DNA from: an uncultured Actinomycetospora sp.
GTDB taxonomy: Bacteria > Actinomycetota > Actinomycetes > Mycobacteriales > Pseudonocardiaceae
Direction of reading: 5' to 3'
Length of the DNA: 5,242 bases
Assembly (NCBI GenBank): GCA_902805495.1
Contig: CADCTH010000132.1
Span: forward strand, 1 to 5,242
How positions within the stretch are numbered: position 1 is the first letter of the stretch; each line of letters opens with the position of its first letter. Shown one piece after another: positions 1-4,315 of this stretch. The position numbers and the translations under genes are program-made. The notes beneath the pieces are model-generated. The model saw only the letters and a program-made list of their open reading frames with translations, had not been told where the DNA came from and ran no database searches.

Positions 1-443
1 CCGCGGCGGCCCGGCGGCAGCGAGCGCGCCACGGCCACCGAGCCCAGGGCCGGCACCGCGGCGATCCCGAGGCCCTGCAGCACGCGCCCGACGAGGTGCA
101 GCGCGATGTCCGGCGCGAGACCGGCGACCACCGAGCCGACGATGAAGATCGCGAGGCCGACGGCGAAGACCCGGCGGACCCCGAAGACGTCGGCGATGCG
201 TCCGTAGAGGGGCGTGGCGACCGCGAAGGACAGCGAGAACGCGGTCACGACCCACGCGAGACCGGCGGGCGAGGCGGGGAACGAGCGGCCGATCTCGGGG
301 ACGAGGACGAGCACCATGCTGTTGGCGAGCACCGCGACCGCGACCGCGATCAGCAGCACCCCGAGCAGCAGCCCGGTGCGGACCGGCGGCTCCGCCCCGG
401 CCGGCGGGGAGGGCTCGACCGTCACCGGCCGCGGGTCGCTCAT
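1..443 (-). CDS. MFS transporter, N-terminal part (drug:H+ antiporter type), truncated by window edge
   Basis: The reading frame opens with ATG at 443 and stays open to base 1, giving 147 residues of an integral membrane protein. A Pro-rich cytoplasmic N-terminus (about residues 1-22) precedes a hydrophobic helix at 24-48, then helices at about 62-80, 93-110 and 115-140. Between helices 2 and 3 lies an MFS motif A, YGRIADVFGVRR (80-91), with the conserved Gly, Asp and Arg. GRVLQGLGIAAVPALG (119-134) matches the R-x-LQG-x-G region of helix 4 in drug-efflux MFS members (DHA family, TetA/EmrB-like). It therefore probably exports small molecules using the proton gradient; the substrate cannot be read from this part. 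Several hundred C-terminal residues lie outside the window. It is divergent from pxpA, with a MerR-type promoter directly upstream. The fold call is firm and the drug-efflux subtype is inference. Confidence 0.9.
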   Translation of the reverse strand, partial: MSDPRPVTVEPSPPAGAEPPVRTGLLLGVLLIAVAVAVLANSMVLVLVPEIGRSFPASPAGLAWVVTAFSLSFAVATPLYGRIADVFGVRRVFAVGLAIFIVGSVVAGLAPDIALHLVGRVLQGLGIAAVPALGSVAVARSLPPGRR

Positions 444-449
444 GGGTCC

Positions 450-480
450 AGCGTGCGCCCTCGATCACGCTCGAGGTCAA
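450..480 (-). promoter_or_regulatory. MerR/SoxR-type overspaced promoter and operator for the MFS gene
   Basis: Read on the minus strand: -35 TTGACC (480-475), a 19-bp spacer (474-456) and -10 CACGCT (455-450). The dyad CCTCGA-GCGTGA-TCGAGG (476-459) starts inside the -35 and ends 3 bp before the -10. This is the geometry of the E. coli soxS promoter and other MerR-family targets, where the activator untwists an overlong 19-20 bp spacer. Six nucleotides separate the -10 from the ATG at 443, so a start about 7 nt downstream would give a leaderless mRNA. No merR/soxR gene is visible in the window. The sequence pattern is observed; the regulator is inferred. Confidence 0.55.
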
Positions 481-502
481 CCCAGCCCCGTACTCCGGGT
501 CC

Positions 503-508
503 TAGGGT
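503..508 (+). promoter_or_regulatory. Predicted -10 element of pxpA (TAGGGT), probably leaderless
   Basis: TAGGGT fits the actinobacterial TANNNT -10 pattern and ends 7 nt before the GTG at 516, so transcription would start at or next to the start codon. I see no convincing -35 at 16-19 bp spacing. The same bases include AGGG, which could be read as a weak Shine-Dalgarno 8 nt from the start, so leaderless expression is likely but not certain. Confidence 0.45.
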
Positions 509-515
509 CGCGATC

Positions 516-1271
516 GTGACCGCCAGCCTCGACCTCAACGCCGACCTCGCCGAGGGCTTCGGCATCTGGGCCCTGACCGACGACGACGCCCTGCTCGACG
601 TCGTGACCTCGGCGAACGTGGCCTGCGGGTTCCACGCCGGCGACCCGGCCACCATGCGCCGGGTGTGCGCGCGCGCCGTCGAGCGGGGCGTGCGCGTCGG
701 CGCGCAGGTCTCGTACCGCGACCTCGCGGGCTTCGGGCGCCGGTTCGTCGACGCCGACCCCGACGAGCTCACCGCCGACCTGCTCTACCAGGTCGGCGCG
801 CTGAGGGAGTTCGCGCGCGCGGCCGGCGGGGAGGTCGCGTACCTCAAGCCGCACGGCGCGCTCTACAACGCCGTGGTCCACCACGACGCCCAGGCGCGGG
901 CGGTGGTGGCGGCGGCGCGGGCGGCGGGGCTGCCGGTCCTGGGGCTGCCGGGCTCCCGCCTGCTCGCGCGGGCCGCCGAGGCCGGGGTGGCGACGCACGC
1001 CGAGGCCTTCGGCGACCGCGGCTACACGCCCGAGGGCACCCTCGTCCCCCGCCGCGAGCCCGGCGCGCTGCTGCCCGACGCCGACGCCGTGGTCGAGCGC
1101 GCCCGTCGCCTGGCGGACGACGGTGTGATCGTCGCCGTCGACGGCACCGCCATCCCCACCGAGGCCGCGTCGCTGTGCCTGCACGGCGACACCCCGGGTG
1201 CCGTGGACACCGCCCGCCGCGTCGCCCGGGCCCTCCGCGACGCCGGCGTCACCCTCGCGCCGTTCGCCTGA
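516..1271 (+). CDS. pxpA: 5-oxoprolinase (ATP-hydrolysing) subunit A, LamB/YcsF family
   Basis: This 251-residue cytoplasmic protein has the usual family length. PxpA works with PxpB and PxpC to open 5-oxo-L-proline (pyroglutamate), a damage product of glutamine and glutamate, to L-glutamate using ATP. Family motifs appear in order: DLNADLAEGFG (6-16), TSANVACGFHAGDP (31-44), GAQVSYRDLAGFGRR (62-76), YLKPHGALYN (109-118), EAFGDRGYTPEGTLVPR (163-179) and CLHGDTPGA (221-229). GTG at 516 is chosen because the conserved DLN motif begins five residues later, and upstream in-frame codons only run antisense through the MFS gene. Partners pxpB and pxpC are not adjacent on either side here. The gene is divergent from the MFS gene and ends 148 bp before rpsP. 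Identity is firm; whether it acts with PxpBC encoded elsewhere is unknown. Confidence 0.95.
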   Translation: MTASLDLNADLAEGFGIWALTDDDALLDVVTSANVACGFHAGDPATMRRVCARAVERGVRVGAQVSYRDLAGFGRRFVDADPDELTADLLYQVGALREFARAAGGEVAYLKPHGALYNAVVHHDAQARAVVAAARAAGLPVLGLPGSRLLARAAEAGVATHAEAFGDRGYTPEGTLVPRREPGALLPDADAVVERARRLADDGVIVAVDGTAIPTEAASLCLHGDTPGAVDTARRVARALRDAGVTLAPFA

Positions 1272-1280
1272 CCGGGCGTC

Positions 1281-1289
1281 TGGCACAAT
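1281..1289 (+). promoter_or_regulatory. Predicted promoter (-10 region) of rpsP-khpA-rimM
   Basis: TGGCACAAT lies 10 nt after the pxpA stop, with CACAAT (1284-1289) as the -10 hexamer; a start is expected near 1296. It matches the candidate -10 regions of trmD (GGGCAGGAT, 3349-3357) and rplS (TGGCAGACT, 4161-4169) in the pattern GGCANNNT. No clear -35 is visible 17-18 bp upstream, where the pxpA coding end lies. Confidence 0.5.
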
Positions 1290-1419
1290 CGACGAGCCGT
1301 GCTCGCCCCGCCGTCCCCGGTGGGAGGTCACGACCGCGCACGAGCGGGCACGCCGTCCCCGAGGTCCCCACCCCGGCCGGGCGGCCCCGAGCACCATCGA
1401 CCGAGGAGCACTCAGAGCA
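1290..1419 (+). other. rpsP 5' leader with Shine-Dalgarno
   Basis: If transcription starts near 1296, rpsP has a leader of about 124 nt, unlike the leaderless starts nearby. It is very GC-rich. Possible pairings are GGTGGG (1319-1324) with CCCACC (1367-1372), enclosing a small hairpin CCGC (1334-1337) with GCGG (1344-1347). GAGGAG (1403-1408) is the likely ribosome-binding site, 11 nt before the GTG, a rather long spacing. No coding sequence is supported here. A regulatory role for the fold is speculative. Confidence 0.4.
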
Positions 1420-1776
1420 GTGGCTGTCAAGATCAAGCTGGCCCGCATGGGCAAGATCCGCGAGCCGCACTACCGCGTCGTGGTGGCGGACGCGAAGAAC
1501 CGCCGCGACGGCCGGGTCATCGAGCAGATCGGTGAGTACCACCCGAAGAGCGAGCCGAGCGACATCAGGATCGACTCGGAGCGCGCGCAGTACTGGCTCG
1601 GCGTCGGCGCCATCCCCACCGAGCCCGTGCACAGCCTGCTCAAGATCACCGGCGACTGGCAGAAGTTCAAGGGCCTCCCGGGCGCCGAGGGCAAGCTCAA
1701 GCCGCAGCCCCAGAAGGTCGACAAGCAGGCCCGCTTCAACGAGGAGCTGGCCAAGGTCAGCGGCTCCGCGGAGTGA
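1420..1776 (+). CDS. rpsP: 30S ribosomal protein S16
   Basis: The 118-residue product begins MAVKIKLARMGKIREPHYR, the typical S16 N-terminus. It continues with VVADAKNRRDGRVIEQIGEY (21-40), DSERAQYWLGVGA (52-64) and PTEPVHSLLKITG (66-78), all standard S16 signatures. S16 binds 16S rRNA early and is needed for assembly of the 30S body. The C-terminal tail (about 83-118, rich in Lys, Gln and Glu) extends past the compact core, as is common in actinobacterial S16. The GTG at 1420 gives the conserved N-terminus exactly and follows GAGGAG at 1403-1408. Its TGA overlaps the start of khpA by 4 nt, so the two are almost certainly co-transcribed and translationally coupled. Identity is certain from sequence. 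Confidence 0.98.
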   Translation: MAVKIKLARMGKIREPHYRVVVADAKNRRDGRVIEQIGEYHPKSEPSDIRIDSERAQYWLGVGAIPTEPVHSLLKITGDWQKFKGLPGAEGKLKPQPQKVDKQARFNEELAKVSGSAE

Positions 1777-2012
1777 GCGAGCTCGCCGAGGCGCTCGAGC
1801 ACCTCGTGCGCGGGATCGTCGCCCACCCCGACGACGTCGCGGTCGACCTCGTGACCAACCGTCGCGGCCGCACCCTCGAGGTCCGCGTCCACCCGGACGA
1901 CCTCGGCAAGGTGATCGGCCGCAACGGGCGCACCGCCACCGCCCTGCGCACCGTCGTGGGCGGCATCGGCGGGCGTGGCGTGCGTGTCGACGTGGTCGAC
2001 ACCGACCGCTGA
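1773..2012 (+). CDS. khpA: KH-domain RNA-binding protein KhpA (YlqC family)
   Basis: This small protein of 79 residues is a single KH domain. The RNA-binding GxxG loop is visible as VIGRNGR (47-53), preceded by the strand LEVRVHPDDLGK (35-46) and followed by the helix TATALRTVVGGIG. The family acts as a cytoplasmic RNA chaperone, usually as a dimer with KhpB/EloR, which is not in this window. In Gram-positive bacteria it is linked to cell-wall elongation and division control. The GTG start lies inside the rpsP stop (GTGA, 4-nt overlap) with no good Shine-Dalgarno, which points to translation coupled to rpsP. Its place between rpsP and rimM is the conserved one for this gene. Family assignment is firm; the physiological role here is inferred from homologues. 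Confidence 0.94.
   Translation: MSELAEALEHLVRGIVAHPDDVAVDLVTNRRGRTLEVRVHPDDLGKVIGRNGRTATALRTVVGGIGGRGVRVDVVDTDR
1984..2002 (+). repeat. Perfect 8-bp inverted repeat just upstream of rimM
   Basis: GTGTCGAC (1984-1991) and GTCGACAC (1995-2002) are exact reverse complements separated by GTG. The structure lies in the last codons of khpA (V-D-V-V-D-T) and ends 15 nt before the rimM ATG. It could form a tight RNA hairpin in the translation-initiation region of rimM, which has no clear Shine-Dalgarno. The repeat is observed; function is unproven. Confidence 0.45.
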
Positions 2013-2017
2013 CCACC

Positions 2018-2536
2018 ATGGAGCCCGCCGCCGACGAGCGGGTCGTCGGCCGCGTCGTGCGCTCGCACGGCCTGCGCGGCGAGCTCGTCGTCGAGCCCCG
2101 CACCGACCACGTCGAGACCCGGTTCGCGCCGGGCGTCGTGCTCTCGGTGCGGGGCCGCACGCCGTCGTCCCTGACGGTCACCGCGGCCCGCCGTCACGGT
2201 GATCGCCTGCTGGTGACGGTCGATGAGGTCGCCGACCGCGACGCCGCCGACGCCCTGCGCACCGCGGAGCTCACCGCCCCGGCGCTCGACGAGGCGCCCG
2301 AGGACCCCGACGAGTTCCACGACCACCAGCTCGAGGGCCTCGCCGCCGTGCTCGTCGACGGCACCGCCGTGGGCACGGTCAGCGCGGTGATCCACGGCGC
2401 CGGGGGCGAGCTGCTCGCGCTCGCCACGCCCACCGGCGAGGTGCTCGTGCCCTTCGTCGCCGCGATCGTCCCCGAGGTCGACGTCGCCGGCGGGCGCGTC
2501 GTCCTCGACCCGCCGGAGGGCCTGCTCGAGGGCTGA
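2018..2536 (+). CDS. rimM: 16S rRNA processing factor RimM
   Basis: The product has 172 residues, the usual RimM length. The N-terminal beta-barrel domain starts with VGRVVRSHGLRGELVV (10-25), the family hallmark, and includes VADRDAADALR (71-81). The C-terminal PRC-barrel domain starts near EFHDHQLEGL (99-108), where most homologues have an aromatic pair, and ends with LVPFVAAIVPEVD (143-155) and VVLDPPEGLL (161-170). RimM binds ribosomal protein S19 and helps mature the 3' (head) domain of the 30S subunit in the cytoplasm. The ATG at 2018 lies 5 nt after the khpA stop without a recognisable Shine-Dalgarno, so re-initiation after khpA is likely. trmD normally follows directly; here a leftward mgtC-family gene intervenes, with 44 bp between the two stop codons. 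Confidence 0.97.
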   Translation: MEPAADERVVGRVVRSHGLRGELVVEPRTDHVETRFAPGVVLSVRGRTPSSLTVTAARRHGDRLLVTVDEVADRDAADALRTAELTAPALDEAPEDPDEFHDHQLEGLAAVLVDGTAVGTVSAVIHGAGGELLALATPTGEVLVPFVAAIVPEVDVAGGRVVLDPPEGLLEG

Positions 2537-2582
2537 GCGTCCCGCGCAGAGCCGGGCCTACGCCGACACCGCCTGAGCCCTC
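2528..2582. terminator. Possible bidirectional terminator between rimM and the mgtC-family gene
   Basis: GAGGGCT (2528-2534) and AGCCCTC (2576-2582) form a 7-bp inverted repeat covering both convergent stop codons. After one mismatch, two further pairs (A2536-T2574, G2537-C2573) are possible. Inside, CCCG (2541-2544) can pair with CGGG (2553-2556). There is no T-tract on either side and the loop is long, so this is a weak candidate chosen because the two genes converge here. Confidence 0.25.
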
Positions 2583-3321
2583 ACTCCTCCTCGGCGGGCA
2601 CGCCCACCGCGAGCACCCCCGGCAGCTCGGAGAGCTCGCTCGACAGCGTGTCGAGCGCGCCCCGCCCGGTCAGCGACAGCGTCACCGACGCCGTTCGCGT
2701 CCCGCCGGGGTCGTCGGGGCCGGCCGTGCCACCTGCGCCCACGGAGTCCTCGCGGTCGACGTGCATCCCGGCGACGGCGAAGCCGCTCTCGGTGCAGACG
2801 GTCAGCACCCGGCGCAGCACCCCGTGCCCGTCGGTGTAGGAGAGGTGGACGTCGCGCGGCACCGTCGAGGAGCGGTTGACCAGGCGCGCGAGCGGCCGGT
2901 AGCCGCGGGTCACGAGGTAGTGCACGGCCGTCCCGGCCACCGCCAGCACCGGCAGGCCCGCGCCGCCGGCCGTGCCGACGGCGGCCGCCGCCCAGATCGT
3001 CGCCGCCGTCGTCAGGCCCCGGACCGCGTCGCGGCGCACGAAGATCAGGCCGCCGCCGATGAAGCCGATGCCGGAGACGATCTGCGCGGCCAACCGGGAC
3101 GGGTCCAGCGTGATGTCGGGCGAGGCGAGCAGGTCGTCGAACCCGTACTTCGAGATCAGCATGAAGCCCGCCGAACCCACCCCGACCAGCGTGTGGGTGC
3201 GCAGGCCCGCGCTCTTGGCCGCGAGCTCGCGCTCGAGCCCGATCAGCGTGCACAGCACCAGCGCCAGCCCCAGCGGCGCGAGCAGGCGCCACTGCTGCGG
3301 GTAGGACAGGAACTGCGCCAC
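2581..3321 (-). CDS. MgtC/SapB family membrane protein with C-terminal ACT-like domain
   Basis: The product has 246 residues. The membrane part (about 12-140) carries the MgtC signatures: LIGLERELAAKSAGLRTHTL (26-45), VGSAGFMLISKYG (48-60), DPSRLAAQIVSGIGFIGGG (73-91) and VRGLTTAATIWAAAAVG (100-116). About five hydrophobic segments are visible. A soluble C-terminal domain (about 155-246) resembles the ACT-like domain of longer family members, with a Gly/Asp-rich low-complexity loop at 190-210. Family members support growth at low magnesium and, in some pathogens, survival in phagocytes by affecting the F-type ATPase; the molecular activity is unsettled. The GTG at 3321 has a near-ideal ribosome-binding site, GAGGAGGT (3335-3328), 6 nt upstream. 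It is convergent with rimM and divergent from trmD, so it interrupts the usual rimM-trmD order. The symbol is withheld because the family contains several subtypes. Confidence 0.93.
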   Translation of the reverse strand: MAQFLSYPQQWRLLAPLGLALVLCTLIGLERELAAKSAGLRTHTLVGVGSAGFMLISKYGFDDLLASPDITLDPSRLAAQIVSGIGFIGGGLIFVRRDAVRGLTTAATIWAAAAVGTAGGAGLPVLAVAGTAVHYLVTRGYRPLARLVNRSSTVPRDVHLSYTDGHGVLRRVLTVCTESGFAVAGMHVDREDSVGAGGTAGPDDPGGTRTASVTLSLTGRGALDTLSSELSELPGVLAVGVPAEEE

Positions 3322-3327
3322 CCTGCG

Positions 3328-3335
3328 ACCTCCTC
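3328..3335 (-). promoter_or_regulatory. Strong Shine-Dalgarno of the mgtC-family gene
   Basis: GAGGAGGT on the minus strand, 6 nt before the GTG at 3321, is nearly fully complementary to the 16S 3' end. It fixes the start codon and is the strongest ribosome-binding site in the window. It also shows that this gene, unlike several neighbours, is not leaderless. Confidence 0.85.
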
Positions 3336-3348
3336 GTGCGTGCGCCCG

Positions 3349-3364
3349 GGGCAGGATCGTGCCC
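3349..3364. promoter_or_regulatory. 16-bp near-perfect palindrome in the trmD/mgtC divergent region
   Basis: GGGCAGGATCGTGCCC is symmetric at every pair except 3354/3359 (7 of 8 half-site positions), with central GATC. It covers the predicted trmD -10 (3352-3357) and ends 1 nt before the trmD ATG, 28 nt upstream of the mgtC GTG. It may be an operator affecting one or both genes. Short palindromes are common in DNA this GC-rich, so position is the main argument. Confidence 0.3.
3352..3357 (+). promoter_or_regulatory. Predicted -10 element of trmD (CAGGAT)
   Basis: trmD follows an oppositely oriented gene and therefore needs its own promoter. CAGGAT ends 8 nt before the ATG at 3366 and is preceded by GG, matching the GGCANNNT pattern also seen before rpsP and rplS. 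Transcription would start at or almost at the ATG. The same bases contain AGGA, which could act as a weak Shine-Dalgarno 9 nt from the start. No clear -35 is seen. Confidence 0.4.
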
Positions 3365-3365
3365 G

Positions 3366-4214
3366 ATGCGCATCGACGTCGTCACGATCTTCCCGGGCTA
3401 CCTCGCTCCGCTCGACGAGGCGCTCGTCGGTCGCGCGCGCCGCAGCGGCCGGCTCGACGTCCGGGTGCACGACCTGCGCCGCTGGGCCGTGGGCGTGCAC
3501 CAGGCCGTCGACGATGCGCCCTACGGCGGCGGCCCGGGGATGCTCATGACCGCCCCGGTGTGGGGCGCGGCGCTCGACGACGTCACCGCCGCGGGCGAGG
3601 GCGTGCCCCGGCTGCTCGTGCCGACGCCGGCGGGGCCGCCGCTGACGCAGCGCCGGGCCGCGGACTGGGCGGTCGAGCCGTGGCTCGTGATCGCGTGCGG
3701 GCGCTACGAGGGCATCGACGCCCGGGTGCTCGCCCACGCGGCGCAGCGCATGCCCGTCGAGGAGGTCTCGCTCGGCGACTACGTGCTCGCCGGCGGGGAG
3801 GTCGCGGCGCTCGTCGTCGTCGAGGCCGTCGCGCGGCTGCTGCCCGGCGTGCTCGGCAACCCCGCCTCGGCGGAGCTGGACAGCTTCGCCGAGGGGACGG
3901 CCGGGCTGCTAGAGGCGCCCGCCTACACGCGGCCCGAGAGCTGGCGGGGGCTCGAGGTACCCGCGGTCCTGCGCGGGGGCGACCACGGGGCGGTCGCCCG
4001 CTGGCGCCGCGACCGCTCGCTCGAGCGCACCGCCGCCGTGCGCCCCGACCTGCTCGACGCCCTGCTCGCCCGTGACGGCGACGCGGCCCTCGACGCGCGG
4101 GACCGCGAGGTGCTCGCCGCGTGCGGCTACGACCCGGCCGGACGGGCGGGCGCGGCGGCGTGGCAGACTGGGGAGGTTGCCGCGGACGGCACACGGCCCG
4201 ATCAGGGCCGCTGA
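3366..4214 (+). CDS. trmD: tRNA (guanine37-N1)-methyltransferase TrmD
   Basis: The 282-residue cytoplasmic SPOUT enzyme transfers methyl from S-adenosylmethionine to G37 of tRNAs, preventing +1 frameshifting. Visible motifs: MRIDVVTIFPGY (1-12), DAPYGGGPGMLM (50-61), IACGRYEGIDARV (109-121), EEVSLGDYVLAGGE (132-145) and VVEAVARLLPGVLGN (151-165), covering the trefoil knot. YTRPESWRGLEVPAVLRGGDH (187-207, partly conserved) begins the C-terminal tRNA-binding domain. By alignment with E. coli, Arg154 and the catalytic Asp169 correspond to Arg157 and Asp172. Three extra residues occur in SFAEGTAGLLEAP after Asp172. The protein is about 27 residues longer than the E. coli enzyme; its Gly/Ala-rich tail (about 257-282) overlaps the predicted rplS promoter. 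The ATG at 3366 gives the canonical N-terminus, and a separate promoter is expected because mgtC is divergent. Confidence 0.98.
   Translation: MRIDVVTIFPGYLAPLDEALVGRARRSGRLDVRVHDLRRWAVGVHQAVDDAPYGGGPGMLMTAPVWGAALDDVTAAGEGVPRLLVPTPAGPPLTQRRAADWAVEPWLVIACGRYEGIDARVLAHAAQRMPVEEVSLGDYVLAGGEVAALVVVEAVARLLPGVLGNPASAELDSFAEGTAGLLEAPAYTRPESWRGLEVPAVLRGGDHGAVARWRRDRSLERTAAVRPDLLDALLARDGDAALDARDREVLAACGYDPAGRAGAAAWQTGEVAADGTRPDQGR
4161..4169 (+). promoter_or_regulatory. Predicted internal promoter (-10 region) of rplS within the 3' end of trmD
   Basis: TGGCAGACT, with CAGACT (4164-4169) as the -10 hexamer, lies 43 nt before the end of trmD. It resembles TGGCACAAT before rpsP. A start near 4176 would produce a leader of about 140 nt for rplS. 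No clear -35 is visible. Read-through from trmD could also supply rplS. Confidence 0.45.
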
Positions 4215-4243
4215 GAGCCGCCCCGAGCCCGAGAACCGACCCC

Positions 4244-4289
4244 CCTCGGCCGCGCAGGACGCCCGCTCCGGCGGGTCCCGGCGCCGAGG
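4244..4289 (+). promoter_or_regulatory. Two-tier hairpin in the rplS 5' leader
   Basis: CCTCGGC (4244-4250) pairs perfectly with GCCGAGG (4283-4289). Inside, GGA (4257-4259) can pair with TCC (4276-4278), then CCCGC (4262-4266) pairs with GCGGG (4271-4275) around TCCG, a UNCG-type tetraloop. The structure ends 13 nt before the Shine-Dalgarno GAGGA (4303-4307). Its 5' arm CCTCG could instead pair with CGAGG (4302-4306), masking that site, or with CCGAG at 4223-4227 or 4229-4233. This is compatible with an autoregulated ribosomal-protein leader, but no known leader family is recognised and no covariation was checked. Confidence 0.45.
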
Positions 4290-4315
4290 CCCGTGAGACC
4301 GCGAGGACGCTGACG

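Noticed and set aside
96..515. A long in-frame upstream extension of pxpA, from an ATG at 96
   Set aside because: The stretch is antisense to a clear MFS transporter gene, is full of Arg, Asp and Gly of shadow type, and the family N-terminus begins only at 516.
1239..1250. Perfect 12-bp palindrome GACGCCGGCGTC near the end of pxpA
   Set aside because: It encodes Asp-Ala-Gly-Val in preferred codons inside a helix-rich region. Such palindromes are common in this composition and it has no promoter-like placement.
1299..1535. Possible small open frame in the rpsP leader starting at GTG 1299
   Set aside because: It runs out of frame through rpsP, has Pro/Arg shadow composition and no ribosome-binding site.
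665..2017. A very long open frame running through pxpA, rpsP and khpA into rimM
   Set aside because: It is an Arg/Pro-rich shadow of the real genes in another frame; only its last 172 codons from 2018 form RimM.
477..2395. Several long minus-strand open frames opposite pxpA, rpsP, khpA and rimM
   Set aside because: Their composition is typical of antisense frames in GC-rich DNA, with no recognisable domain, and the plus-strand genes are well-known families.
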